Positions 24,301-33,281 are shown, numbered from the stretch's first letter. The stretch is 64,000 bases of DNA from Candidatus Woesearchaeota archaeon (GCA_016192905.1 JACPTG010000001.1:165005-229004); one strand, 5' to 3'. Notes: generated from the letters alone by a model not told the origin. Made by a program: numbers and translations.

Positions 24301-24441
24301 GAAAGTATGGGAGGAGGCTCATGAACAAAGGATTTTACCCCTGTTCGCCTCCTTCAACATTATAGAAGGGTAAATGACTTGTCGAATATTTAAATGTTTT
24401 CTTTAAAAATCGCTTCGGCTCGCAAGAACGCACCCGCCAAG

Positions 24442-24450
24442 TATTTATAC
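24442..24450 (+). promoter_or_regulatory. TATA box of the metallopeptidase-like gene
   Basis: TATTTATAC lies 24-32 bp before the ATG at 24474, so the mRNA is probably leaderless. Confidence 0.6.
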
Positions 24451-24473
24451 CAGCCAGCCTTATCCCTCTTATC

Positions 24474-25292
24474 ATGTACTCGCAGGGTTATGGTGGGGTG
24501 GCGTATTTGCCATGTTTTCCGGCTGCCACTTATGGAGGCCTGGCTTATGGCGGCCTGGAAAGCCGCACATACCAGTCTACTGCAACCTTGGCGCCTGAAT
24601 ATTCAGGCTTTCCGCAGATTCCGGATTTCCAGCCCATTCAGCAGCATTTGCCCTACATCACCCTTTCCGCAGCATATGATCAGCCACGGTACAGGCAGGA
24701 GACTGACAGGCCCAACTCACGCACGTCAATCACATACATCCCCCAAACGGTTTTCCTCAAGCCCGGCAGGCCAAGGAGCCAGTTTGTTGACTCTGCCGCG
24801 AGGATTCAGGATTTTGTAGTTGAAGCGTTCAGGCAAACAGCAGGCCACGACTTTCCTGATGACATCGTAATACGGGTGTGCAGCGCTGCTAAGATGCGCA
24901 GCTTTAAGGGCGACTGGCATCCTGGAATACTTGGATTTGCAATCAACCGGCTGGGCTTTGGAGTCAGCGAGATATTCCTTCTGGAGAATGAGCTTGACGT
25001 CCTGATGCTCACAGCCGGGCATGAGATTGGCCATGTAACAACCTTTCCTGCAGGGAACAGGATAGATGAGGAGGCAAAGGCCTTTGCATTTGAGGCTGCC
25101 TGGATGAAGGCCATCTGCCATCAGAACATTGCCGGACTTGGGAAGTCAATTAACTTTGGCGCATTCAGCCCTGCGCAGAACGGGATTCATGACGCAGCCT
25201 TCAATTTCCTAAGGAGGCAGCTATTCCTCGGATGGGCTCCCCTGGAGCTGTTCAGGGGGATTTCTGAAAGGAGAGTGAGCGCGACAGCATAG
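24474..25292 (+). CDS. Putative zinc metallopeptidase (HEIGH motif)
   Basis: The 272-residue protein has a Tyr/Gly/Pro-rich, probably disordered first third and a folded part from about residue 100. Residues 181-190 read AGHEIGHVTT, a zincin-type HExxH, and the run RIDEEAKAFAFEAAW (196-210) contains glutamates placed like the third ligand of gluzincins. There is no signal peptide or membrane helix, so action is in the cytoplasm. The exact family is not recognised. Confidence 0.68.
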   Translation: MYSQGYGGVAYLPCFPAATYGGLAYGGLESRTYQSTATLAPEYSGFPQIPDFQPIQQHLPYITLSAAYDQPRYRQETDRPNSRTSITYIPQTVFLKPGRPRSQFVDSAARIQDFVVEAFRQTAGHDFPDDIVIRVCSAAKMRSFKGDWHPGILGFAINRLGFGVSEIFLLENELDVLMLTAGHEIGHVTTFPAGNRIDEEAKAFAFEAAWMKAICHQNIAGLGKSINFGAFSPAQNGIHDAAFNFLRRQLFLGWAPLELFRGISERRVSATA

Positions 25293-25320
25293 GAAAAAAA
25301 AACGCGTGGCTGGAGCATAC

Positions 25321-25902
25321 TCATCGCCTGGCCTGCGAGTACGCCCTCGCGAGTGCAGCAAGCTGGCTTTTTTCATCGCTCCTCACATGCCTGTTTTGGA
25401 CATGCAGAAGGCTGAACCAGTCAGCATTAAATGCAGCGTACGATGCAATCAGCAGCACGTCACTGTTCCATGAGAGCTCCTTCACATGCTTTCCAATGTT
25501 AAACCCGGAGATGTTGCGGTATAGTGACCTTGCCGGTTCTTCAGGGGGGTGCACATCCAGTGCGCCTGTAATGTCGAGCAGTGTAAGCCTACTTATGTCT
25601 GCAGTTGAAACAGCATTAGTCAATTTTTCAAGGAATCACAAAGGAGGATCCTGGTCAGGAAAGTGCCTGACGCCAGGCACGTATACAAGAACGCTGGCAG
25701 GGGAATGGTATGGCTGCCCTGTGACGAGTGCCAAGAGCCTTGTAATATCTGTCATCGCAGCAATACCCCTGAATTGTTTGGCCAGCGGCTGGGCCACCCG
25801 GTCATACTCCCCGAGCACCTGGCCTTTGGAAGACTTCAGGTCGTGCACTGAGCTTGCATAGTAAAGGGGCACTATGAGCCCTTCAGCCTGTATGTTCATC
25901 AT
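25321..25902 (-). pseudogene. Hypothetical gene interrupted by an in-frame TGA
   Basis: One frame runs from ATG at 25902 to the stop at 25321-25323 and is broken only by TGA at 25636-25638. Before the break it reads VLVYVPGVRHFPDQDPPL; after it, in the same frame, FLEKLTNAVSTADISRLTLL, both protein-like. The two halves (88 residues, and about 104) therefore look like one former protein of about 192 residues. TGG or CGA to TGA by a single base change would explain the break. A TTG at 25623 could restart translation. No family is recognised. Confidence 0.6.
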
Positions 25903-25959
25903 TGCAGGGCGCGGGAATTTTTTGGCTTATAAAAAGCTATTCCAGCTACCCGGCCCGGG

Positions 25960-26322
25960 CTATTTCCTGATGAAAAGCACGCCAGGCATATTCTCAAATT
26001 CCTTGTCACCGGTTACAAACTTATAGTTTTTATCTCTTGAGAATATGTAGCCAACGCAGTCAAAAATTGAAAGTTCCCTTTTTTTGTTCTGGCTTCGAAA
26101 ATCTATAGCATTCAGAAGGATTGGCATGGGAACATGCGAGCAGAAAGGAATGAATTTATTCACCCAGTATCGTGCCGCGGGGGAAATGTTTTCCCTGAGC
26201 AGCACTCTGTAAAACTCGGTTAAGGTCCATTCTGTAATTGTGAATTCCTCATCAGTAAGCTGGGCGAATTTAGGGTTGGCCAACTGTATTTCCATCAGGG
26301 CATATGTGTCCAGGCACAGCAT
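25960..26322 (-). CDS. PIN-domain toxin (VapC-like)
   Basis: The 120-residue protein starts MLCLDTYALME with the first catalytic aspartate, has the conserved glutamate in TEWTLTEFYR, and ends with SIFDCVGYIFSRDKNYKFVT and GDKEFENM carrying the other acidic residues. PIN toxins cleave RNA, often tRNA or rRNA. Its start codon directly follows the stop of the AbrB-type antitoxin gene. Confidence 0.88.
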   Translation of the reverse strand: MLCLDTYALMEIQLANPKFAQLTDEEFTITEWTLTEFYRVLLRENISPAARYWVNKFIPFCSHVPMPILLNAIDFRSQNKKRELSIFDCVGYIFSRDKNYKFVTGDKEFENMPGVLFIRK

Positions 26323-26541
26323 TTAGTCCGCCTTCAGCTCTTCCCTTACCTCTTTTAGGATCTGCTCAGTGGTTTTGGTCCTCTTTCTTGCCGAGCCCCA
26401 AAGCTCCTTAAGGGGGTTGCCCTTCCGGACAACCTCCACCAATACCTCTTCGCCCTCCTTTATGCTCAGTAACTCCATATCCTTCCGGCTGACAAGCAGC
26501 CCAAAAGAGCCGCCCCACTTCCTGGCTTTTGCAGCAATCAT
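26323..26541 (-). CDS. AbrB-type antitoxin (VapB-like)
   Basis: The 72-residue protein has an N-terminal swapped-hairpin domain (KARKWGGSFGLLVSRKDMEL, then KEGEEVLVEVV) that binds DNA, and a charged helical tail that would wrap the toxin. The ATG at 26541 is preferred to the TTG two codons upstream because AGGTAA is spaced for it. The pair is preceded by an inverted-repeat operator next to the TATA box. Confidence 0.85.
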   Translation of the reverse strand: MIAAKARKWGGSFGLLVSRKDMELLSIKEGEEVLVEVVRKGNPLKELWGSARKRTKTTEQILKEVREELKAD

Positions 26542-26563
26542 CGTCAAATTACCTGTTACAATT

Positions 26564-26604
26564 TTGTTAATAAGTTAACATTAAAGTTAACAAATATATA
26601 AAGC
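26564..26604 (-). promoter_or_regulatory. Promoter and inverted-repeat operator of the VapBC pair
   Basis: On the minus strand CTTTATATATTTG (about 26594-26605) is the TATA box. Immediately after it come TTGTTAA and TTAACAA arms (26587-26593 and 26564-26570 on the plus strand) with a central GTTAAC palindrome at 26574-26579. The near symmetry fits autorepression by an AbrB-type dimer. Confidence 0.6.
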
Positions 26605-26609
26605 TTTTG

Positions 26610-28562
26610 CTACTCCAGCCTGGTCCCTGTCCATAAAACCCAGTGCTCGGGGTCTGGCGCTGCCTCGCCGTAGAGGAAATACGGGGGGGCGGTCTGGCCG
26701 AAGTAGCCCCGCCAGACATCTGACCATGTGTCCCCTGCTGGCCTTGCAAGGCCGTAGATTGAAGAGCCGAAGTGCCTCCAGCCGCCGAGCATGGCCCTGA
26801 AGTCCTGATGCGCCGGCTCCACTATGACGCGGCCTCCTTTAATGTTTTTTACCGCCTCTATGAATTCTTTTATAGGCGCCTTGCCCATCCCAGGGTCTAC
26901 GTGCTCGTCCTCATAGCCGAAGTTGTCTGAAATATGGACTGTGCCTATGATTTTGTCCTTCACGAGCCCCTTAACTTCGTCGAGCAGCCACTGCTTGAAT
27001 GCCGCATCATTCTGCTCTATGCTCTTGGCCGGGTCTCCTATGAAGTATTTCCTCCAAGTCTGGCCGTGGCCGATGTCAAAGGTCGCCCTAATATGCTGCT
27101 CTGCCATCTTCTCAGCATCCTCCTTCCTATAGCCAAAAGCCTTCTCAAGGTCAGTCTGCATCTTATGCCTGGCCTCCACCACAATCTTCCTCAGCTCCCT
27201 TGGATGCGCACCGTAGGTCTCGGGGAATATGTTCTCAGGCGCGACGAATAATGGATCTTTTGTCTTCATCTGCTGCGACTTCTGCATGGCAAAAAGCCCT
27301 GCCCTGGCTATTGTGTCCGCTGTCTTCTTGATAGCATAGTCCTCTATAGGCATTATGTACCTCTGCCTTTCCTCAATATCCCTGGCCTGCTGGGTGTATG
27401 AAAGCTCTGAGAACACCATCCGTTGCAGGTTTCCCTCATACTCTATTTTCTTGTCCTTTAAAATCTGTGACGGCAGCCTTGGGTCGTCAGGGGAAACCAA
27501 GCCTATAAGCTCCCGGTCCATCGGCGGCTGCTGCCTCAGCCTCCAAAGCTCACCCTTTGGAGTCTGCTTTTCAAGCTCCTCGTAAAAAGTCAGGGCCTTC
27601 TTCACCTTTTCAAGCACCTTTTTTATCTCATCCACCCTTTCTATCCCTCCGTAGAACTTGGACAGCGACTTGAACTGCAAACGCTGCATGTCATTCTGCT
27701 CCTTGAAGTACTGCATCTCAGGCTTTATCCGGGCGCCGTTTGGATGCTGCCTGTTGAGTTTCTCAGCCTCCTTTACAAAGTAGTCCCACTCCCTAACAGC
27801 CATCTTGTACCTTACCGAGCCAGGGTTGATAGGGTCTGGCTCGGTTTCAGGTATTTTCTCGCCCTGCTGGTCAAGCAGGTAGCTTCCCTGCGCATCTGTC
27901 TTCCACACAGGAAGCGGGACTGGCTGGTCGGTCCTTATCGGTATTACCTGACCTGTCCGCTGGTCAACAAGGTTGAACACTGCCTTTTTCCTTTCCCCAT
28001 ATTCCCTCCACTTCTCAGGGTCTATCGCCTCTGTAGGGTGCAGCGCGAATTCAGGATAGTTGTCGTAGAGCGGCCTCTGGAACTCGCCTGTGTGAACCAC
28101 AACAGGGCCGCCGTCTGTAACGTCTGCCGCGAAGTCAATCGCCCTCCTTATCTCGTTAAACGCCTGCTCCCTGGCCATCTCATTGAACCCGCCCTCTGTC
28201 AGGCCCGATACATTGCCTATTGCGGGGGTTGCGTGAGTCGAGAGCATTACCTTGTTGATTTTCGCCAGCTCGCGCATGTCCCTTCTCTCCTCAAGGCCGT
28301 ACATTTCAGGAGTTGTAGAACCCTGGCCCATGCTGCCCTTGCCCCTTCCCATGAACCCCAACTCGACTTGCTTTGCGCCCTGCCTGATTTTTGCCTGCAG
28401 CGCCTCAAGCTGGTTTTGCATGGGCGGCGCTGATATTCCAATCTGGCCTGGGCTCAAGCCGAATTCAGGCACAACTTCCAAGGCGTCGCCAACCTGGGCG
28501 TATCCCCTGTCCATCGCGCTGAAGTAACTGCCCTTGTATGCGCTGTTCTCGTAGAATCCCAT
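26610..28562 (-). CDS. Large xylose-isomerase-like TIM-barrel protein (cassette gene 3)
   Basis: The 650-residue protein has scattered motifs of AP endonuclease 2/xylose-isomerase-like TIM barrels: MLSTHATPAIGNVSG (about 105-119), GGPVVVHTGEFQRP, then after a 300-residue mostly helical insertion FDIGHGQTWRKYF, GTVHISDNFG with DEHVDPGMGKAPIKE, and RVIVEPAHQD. These His, Asp and Glu residues would bind two or three metal ions. The usual family length is about 270-300, so the insertion and the Gly/Pro-rich first 60 residues are unusual. It ends a three-gene operon with one-base spacing. Substrate unknown. Confidence 0.75.
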   Translation of the reverse strand: MGFYENSAYKGSYFSAMDRGYAQVGDALEVVPEFGLSPGQIGISAPPMQNQLEALQAKIRQGAKQVELGFMGRGKGSMGQGSTTPEMYGLEERRDMRELAKINKVMLSTHATPAIGNVSGLTEGGFNEMAREQAFNEIRRAIDFAADVTDGGPVVVHTGEFQRPLYDNYPEFALHPTEAIDPEKWREYGERKKAVFNLVDQRTGQVIPIRTDQPVPLPVWKTDAQGSYLLDQQGEKIPETEPDPINPGSVRYKMAVREWDYFVKEAEKLNRQHPNGARIKPEMQYFKEQNDMQRLQFKSLSKFYGGIERVDEIKKVLEKVKKALTFYEELEKQTPKGELWRLRQQPPMDRELIGLVSPDDPRLPSQILKDKKIEYEGNLQRMVFSELSYTQQARDIEERQRYIMPIEDYAIKKTADTIARAGLFAMQKSQQMKTKDPLFVAPENIFPETYGAHPRELRKIVVEARHKMQTDLEKAFGYRKEDAEKMAEQHIRATFDIGHGQTWRKYFIGDPAKSIEQNDAAFKQWLLDEVKGLVKDKIIGTVHISDNFGYEDEHVDPGMGKAPIKEFIEAVKNIKGGRVIVEPAHQDFRAMLGGWRHFGSSIYGLARPAGDTWSDVWRGYFGQTAPPYFLYGEAAPDPEHWVLWTGTRLE

Positions 28563-29162
28563 TTAAGCACGCCTTTTTTTCTCCCTGGTTCCGGTTGTAT
28601 AAAAATCTTGGGTTTTGGCCTCGTGGCCAGGAGTTGCGGTTCTCTGCTCGTAGGTTACCTCTGTCCTGAGCTCAGGCTTCTGGTAGGTTATTGTGTCCTG
28701 CTGTCTTGTCATTGACTCGTATGGTTCTTCTGCCTGCTTCGCCCCGCTGCTCCGGTACGCCTCAATCACCGCCTCCTGCCTTGACTTTTCAACAAGCTCG
28801 CCGTACTGCGCAGACTGCAAGCCTGCCCTGGCTGCACCCTCCACCTGCTCTGACAGCTCCTGCCTCCTTGCCGGCGGCGCCTCCTCTGGCCTTTCCGGAG
28901 CCACGCTTAACCCCCTTTTCGCAGCCCACAGGAGCTTGGCCTCAATTGTCTCCAGGCTTTCAGGGCTGACCGCCTTCATCTGGGGGACAGGAATCTGGAC
29001 TTTTTCCTCCTCCTCCTGAATCGCCTCCTTCTCTGTCTCCCTGAGAAGCTCTTCAGCCTCCTTAAGCTCGCGGCGCTTTTTTTCCTCAAACTCCTTTATT
29101 CTTGCAAGTTTCTGAGAAGGCGTAAGGTTCCTTAACTCCTTTAGCTCATCTTCAAGCGGCAT
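28563..29162 (-). CDS. Charged, mostly disordered protein (cassette gene 2)
   Basis: The 199-residue protein starts with a strongly charged helical stretch (LKELRNLTPSQKLARIKEFE and a Glu/Lys coiled coil to about residue 55) and continues with a low-complexity Pro/Glu/Gln/Thr region. It has no membrane helix or cysteine. Its stop directly precedes the TIM-barrel start. A scaffold or linker between the two large partners is a reasonable guess. No family is recognised. Confidence 0.7.
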   Translation of the reverse strand: MPLEDELKELRNLTPSQKLARIKEFEEKKRRELKEAEELLRETEKEAIQEEEEKVQIPVPQMKAVSPESLETIEAKLLWAAKRGLSVAPERPEEAPPARRQELSEQVEGAARAGLQSAQYGELVEKSRQEAVIEAYRSSGAKQAEEPYESMTRQQDTITYQKPELRTEVTYEQRTATPGHEAKTQDFYTTGTREKKRRA

Positions 29163-29163
29163 A

Positions 29164-30579
29164 TTACCATGTCAGCATGCCATGCATCTTCTTGTAATTT
29201 TTGTAAGTGTTGTAAATCTCTATCTTCAAAGCCTTGGCAGCCCTGTCTATCTCATCCTTCATCTGCACCTTGTCAACAGGCCCCTCCTTTTTCTTCATCT
29301 CCGGAACACCAAGGTCAACAAACTCCTTGGCACCCTCATACAGCGCCTTGAACGGCTCAAACACTGTAGGCTTTGGCCTAGGCTTCGGCTTTGGCGGAGG
29401 CTCAAAAGAAACTCCACCCTCTATGAGATACTGCTTGAACTCTGCGCCCAAGGCCTCAAGGGACTCCCTTATTGACTCGTTTATCATGCTCAGAAGCTGG
29501 ATGTCCTCCTCCTCCCGCATCTTAATGTAGTTCTCTGTGTGCTTCTTATCCCACACATAACCCCGCATCGTCAGGTCGAATTTTCCTGTGTGCATCGGCC
29601 CCCTCTGATAGCCCTCGCCTACGTACTTCATTGATGGCGTTGTCCTGAACTTGAAGTGCAGCAGAATCGTGGGCCAGAATTTCCTGTTCGGCTCCTTCTT
29701 CTGGCACAGAACCTCAATTTCGACCATTGAGCCCTCAAACGCGGCTATCATCTGCTCTGACAGGAGCTTCTTCTGGTCAAGCTGCAGCCTCCTTATGTTT
29801 CTCAGGTATGGCTTTATCCAGCCCATGTAAAGCTTAATGGTCTCGTAATGCTGCCTCAAGTACTTTATTATGAAGTTCCGCCTGGTTTTCAGCTCGCTGT
29901 AAGTCCTCTTCTTCCATTCATAGAACTGGCGCAGCTTTCTCTTCAGGACCTCCTTGACCTTTTCGTTGAATTCAAGCGGCTCAACCGCCATGTCAATCTC
30001 CTCAGGCTCCATCACCCTTATCCTGAAGAACAGGTCTGGAAGTATTGCGAAGCCCACGCTCTGCGCCAGACCGTATACTGAGGCTGCGTTCTTTACCCCG
30101 CCTTCCACCTGGTCTATCCAAATGCCCTTTAAGGTTATCTCAGAGCTAAGCTTGTTCGGCCTGTTCTCGTAGGTGTCATTGTAATATGCCAGACGCTCGT
30201 CTATAATCCTAAGCTCCCTGATTATCTGGAAGAGACTCTTAACCATCTCGCTGATGCCCCTCAGGTATCCTGCAACCTTCTCCTGCTGCGTCGCCAGCCT
30301 CTGCTCTGACACGCCAAAGAACGCTGAGTGCTCAGAGGCTGCAAAGACATCTGTAATCTTTGTGTAATCATTATACCCCCAGTCATACCTGAGGTGGTCT
30401 ATAATCCAGAAGTAGGCTGACTCAACCGGGCTTTGCTCTGTCTCTATTACAAGCCTGTTCCTGAATCTCGGAGCAGGGTATTCTGTGGGCAAAGCCGCAT
30501 AAATAAGGTATTCCTCAGCCTCTTCCTGGGTGAAGCCGTATTTCTCAAGCAGCTTCTTTGCTTCCTCGGCGGATGACAT
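29164..30579 (-). CDS. Large hypothetical protein (cassette gene 1)
   Basis: The 471-residue protein is soluble and mainly helical in the middle (KRKLRQFYEWKKRTYSELKT and following), with an aromatic-rich segment near the N-terminus (SAYFWIIDHLRYDWGYNDYT), a beta-rich part (about 290-345) and a Pro/Lys spacer (PPPKPKPRPKPT) before the last 70 residues. It opens the three-gene operon; a TATA-like ATTAAATAG about 30 bp before the ATG would make the mRNA leaderless. I do not recognise the family. Confidence 0.72.
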   Translation of the reverse strand: MSSAEEAKKLLEKYGFTQEEAEEYLIYAALPTEYPAPRFRNRLVIETEQSPVESAYFWIIDHLRYDWGYNDYTKITDVFAASEHSAFFGVSEQRLATQQEKVAGYLRGISEMVKSLFQIIRELRIIDERLAYYNDTYENRPNKLSSEITLKGIWIDQVEGGVKNAASVYGLAQSVGFAILPDLFFRIRVMEPEEIDMAVEPLEFNEKVKEVLKRKLRQFYEWKKRTYSELKTRRNFIIKYLRQHYETIKLYMGWIKPYLRNIRRLQLDQKKLLSEQMIAAFEGSMVEIEVLCQKKEPNRKFWPTILLHFKFRTTPSMKYVGEGYQRGPMHTGKFDLTMRGYVWDKKHTENYIKMREEEDIQLLSMINESIRESLEALGAEFKQYLIEGGVSFEPPPKPKPRPKPTVFEPFKALYEGAKEFVDLGVPEMKKKEGPVDKVQMKDEIDRAAKALKIEIYNTYKNYKKMHGMLTW

Positions 30580-30608
30580 GTTGTTTTATGATGCTTATAT
30601 TTTGCTAT

Positions 30609-32294
30609 TTAATGTTTCCTATTTGCCCTTGCATGCAGCTCCCTGATGTGGCTTAGCCTTGTGTGGAGGATTTCGCCAAGGTCGCGGAACTTCTCAATAA
30701 GCACAGATGCGTGGTCCCCGCCTATGAAGTGAGGCATTATCACATAGTCAGCACCTGCTGCGTAAAGGGCGAGGGCCTCTGCTGCCTGGTCTGACGTAAC
30801 TATCGCGATTGCCCTCCTGTTCTGCTGCTTCAAGGTTTTAATCAGCATCACGTTTGAACCTGAGTCAGGTATTGTTGAGATGAGCATGCTGACCTGGCCG
30901 AGCTTCAACTTAGCCTGTACTTCCGCCTCGCCAATGTCGCCGTAAATGCAGGGTATCCCCTCCTGGATAAGGCCATCAATTACATCCGGGTCGTGGTCCA
31001 CCACCAAAAAACGCTTTTTCATCTCCCTCAGCTTCCTGCAAATGCTATAGCCTATCCTATTCTGGCCGCATAGTATCACCTCTGGGCTGAATTCCTGCGG
31101 AATATGCTCCATCCGCTGCGCCCCTGAGCTGATTGCGGGCAAAGCATTAAGCAGCCCTGACATTGCCCTGTATATCTGGCTGTGGTGCCTGATAAGGTAT
31201 GATGTGAGCGTGATTGTTATAATCGCCACTATTGATGTTAACGACAACAACTCCGGGGCCAGGTAACCCATGGATACGCCGAGAGCTATCAGTATCAGGG
31301 AGAATTCGCTAATCTGCGCAATTCCTATCCCCGAAATGAAGGACACCTTCCTGTCATATCCAAGAAACTGCAAAATGATGTAGACCACCACCGGGTTGGC
31401 CAGCAGGACAAAGGCTGAAAGCAGAATTGCGTTTTTCAGGAGGAGGCCGCTGGATACAAGGGGTATCTGCACGCCAAGCGACACAAAAAATATTGTAGCA
31501 AAAAAGTCCCTGAGCGACTTTACCCTGCTCACTATCTCAATGCTGTATTCAAGCGATGCAAGGCTTATTCCTGCCAGGAAAGCGCCTATTGCTATGGAGT
31601 ATCCCAGGTAGCTCGCGAAAATAGCGAAGCCAAAACACCATGAAACCGAAGCGAGGAACAGCAGCTCCTGCGACCTCGCTATTGACCTGAACAGCCCAGG
31701 AAGCACAAGCCTTGCGGCAAGGAACGCAGCGCAGAACAATGCCAATCCCTTGATTATCGCGATTGCCGCTGCCTGGACTGAGAGGCCTGTGCTGCTGAGC
31801 AGGGCAAGGGCGAAAATCGCTATAACATCCTGAACCAGCAGAATGCCCACCAGCAGCCTTCCATGAAGCGTGTCCAGCTCCTGCCTGTCTGACAGCAGCT
31901 TGACAACAATCATTGTGCTGCTGAACGAGAGGGCCACTGCAAGATAAACTGACTCAGTGCGGCTGAAGCCGAGGAACATAAGCAGCGCAAAGCCCATTGC
32001 ACTGGTTATGGCCAACTGCGCGGCTCCTGCCACGGCTGCAGGCAGCCCGACGCTCTTCAGCTTTCTCACATCCATCTCCAGGCCAACCAGGAACAGGAGG
32101 AATGCTATGCCAAGCTCGGACAGCCTTGTAACAAGCTGCGTGTCGGTAATCAGGCCTGTCAAAGGACCGAGGATTAGCCCTGCCAGCACGTAGGCAATAA
32201 TCAGCGGCTGCCTCAGGAATGACGCGAGGATTGCAAGGACTGTTGCAGCTATAATCAGCACGCCAATCTGAAGGAAAATGTTTTCTAGAGCCAT
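30609..32294 (-). CDS. Cation:proton antiporter with TrkA-N domain (CPA2/KefB type)
   Basis: The 561-residue protein has about twelve membrane helices of the Na+/H+ exchanger fold (residues 1-385, including LSFSSTMIVVKLLSD) and a C-terminal Rossmann RCK-N/TrkA-N domain (EVILCGQNRIGYSICRKLRE, VVDHDPDVIDGLIQEGIPCI). Such proteins move K+ or Na+ against protons under control of bound NAD(H) or a similar ligand. It overlaps the nnrD-like gene by ten bases, so the two are co-translated. Confidence 0.92.
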   Translation of the reverse strand: MALENIFLQIGVLIIAATVLAILASFLRQPLIIAYVLAGLILGPLTGLITDTQLVTRLSELGIAFLLFLVGLEMDVRKLKSVGLPAAVAGAAQLAITSAMGFALLMFLGFSRTESVYLAVALSFSSTMIVVKLLSDRQELDTLHGRLLVGILLVQDVIAIFALALLSSTGLSVQAAAIAIIKGLALFCAAFLAARLVLPGLFRSIARSQELLFLASVSWCFGFAIFASYLGYSIAIGAFLAGISLASLEYSIEIVSRVKSLRDFFATIFFVSLGVQIPLVSSGLLLKNAILLSAFVLLANPVVVYIILQFLGYDRKVSFISGIGIAQISEFSLILIALGVSMGYLAPELLSLTSIVAIITITLTSYLIRHHSQIYRAMSGLLNALPAISSGAQRMEHIPQEFSPEVILCGQNRIGYSICRKLREMKKRFLVVDHDPDVIDGLIQEGIPCIYGDIGEAEVQAKLKLGQVSMLISTIPDSGSNVMLIKTLKQQNRRAIAIVTSDQAAEALALYAAGADYVIMPHFIGGDHASVLIEKFRDLGEILHTRLSHIRELHARANRKH

Positions 32295-33091
32295 CTTTTC
32301 AACGCGTATGCTATTTTATCTGCAAGGTCTGTGGCCGTGAAGCCATAACCGAATTCCCTGTACAGCAGGTCACCTGCGTATCCATTTATGTAAGCTGCAG
32401 CTGCTGCTGACGTGAGCAAGCTGTTTCCCTGCGCAACAAGGCCTGCGCACAGGCCGGCGAGAACATCCCCTGTCCCTGAAACCGTCATTCCTGCGTTCCC
32501 TGTCCTGTTGTACAGCGTGCTGTTTCTGTTCTGGATGACGTCAACCTTCCCTTTCAGCAGCAAAACATTGCTCCCCAAGTGCTTCTGCACATTGGAGCCT
32601 GCAAGCCTGCTGTTGCGCAGCAGCATTTCATACTCCCTCTTGTGCGGGGTCAAAATGGAATTTTTCGCATCCTGAATCCTTATGGCCTTCAGGGCATCTG
32701 CATCTATCACCATCCTGCACATGCTCCCCTTAATCACCCTGCAGCAGAATTCCTGTGTCTCCCTGTCAAGGCCGACTCCATTGCCGAGCACCATGCAGTC
32801 AAACCTGCTGCTGAGGTTAATCACCTGCCTGGCGTGCTCTTTTGCAAGCCGGCTTCCCCTAAGCTTTACTGTTATGAAATCAGGCCATGCATTAATGGCA
32901 AGGGCTATCTTTTCAGGCGCGGCTATAACAACTGTGTCAACACCGCTCCTGTACGCAGCCATTCCCGCAAGCATAATTGCCCCTGCGTATTCCATGCTTC
33001 CGCCAACAGCCAAAACCCGGCCGTTTTCACCCTTATGGCTCCCAGACCTCCTTTTTTTCAGGCGTATGTCTGAATATGTGATGTACTTCAT
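32285..33091 (-). CDS. nnrD: ADP/ATP-dependent NAD(P)H-hydrate dehydratase
   Basis: The 268-residue protein matches the carbohydrate-kinase-like dehydratase that repairs hydrated NADH and NADPH: HKGENGRVLAVGGSMEYAGA near the N-terminus, LTPHKREYEMLL mid-protein and the signature GNAGMTVSGTGDVLAGLCAG (about 197-216) with the catalytic aspartate of GTGD. The epimerase (NnrE) domain often fused in archaea is absent. It lies between a small AbrB-type gene and an NAD-binding antiporter with overlaps on both sides. Confidence 0.92.
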   Translation of the reverse strand: MKYITYSDIRLKKRRSGSHKGENGRVLAVGGSMEYAGAIMLAGMAAYRSGVDTVVIAAPEKIALAINAWPDFITVKLRGSRLAKEHARQVINLSSRFDCMVLGNGVGLDRETQEFCCRVIKGSMCRMVIDADALKAIRIQDAKNSILTPHKREYEMLLRNSRLAGSNVQKHLGSNVLLLKGKVDVIQNRNSTLYNRTGNAGMTVSGTGDVLAGLCAGLVAQGNSLLTSAAAAAYINGYAGDLLYREFGYGFTATDLADKIAYALKRWL

Positions 33092-33252
33092 TCCCTCCTC
33101 CTCTCAGCCAGCGTGGTATTTTTTATCCTGAGCTCTGCAAAAGAAGAGGCCTCAATCAGAACCCTGTCCCCCTTCTCCCAGCCCAAGGCCTCAAGAACCT
33201 TCTTTGGCAATGTGAGCTTGAACTGCCTCTCGTCAAACTGAAGCTTAGCCAT
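33088..33252 (-). CDS. Small AbrB/SpoVT-type DNA-binding protein, 54 aa
   Basis: The ATG at 33252 opens a 54-residue frame reading MAKLQFDERQFKLTLPKKVL and later GWEKGDRVLIEAS, the two strands and loop of a swapped-hairpin AbrB domain. Its TGA overlaps the nnrD ATG (ATGA). A TATA box (CTATAAATA, minus strand, 33273-33281) is placed for a leaderless start. There is no toxin gene next to it, so it is probably a regulator of its own operon. Confidence 0.8.
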   Translation of the reverse strand: MAKLQFDERQFKLTLPKKVLEALGWEKGDRVLIEASSFAELRIKNTTLAERRRE

Positions 33253-33272
33253 TTTATGCCTAATTTAGATGA

Positions 33273-33281
33273 TATTTATAG
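33273..33281 (-). promoter_or_regulatory. TATA box of the AbrB-nnrD-antiporter operon
   Basis: TATAAATAT on the minus strand stands 21-29 bp before the ATG at 33252, matching the leaderless spacing of other genes here. Confidence 0.6.

Noticed and set aside
25636-25638. Selenocysteine at the in-frame TGA
   Set aside because: No convincing SECIS-like hairpin is seen, the surrounding sequence is not a selenoprotein context, and many genes here use TGA as normal stop.
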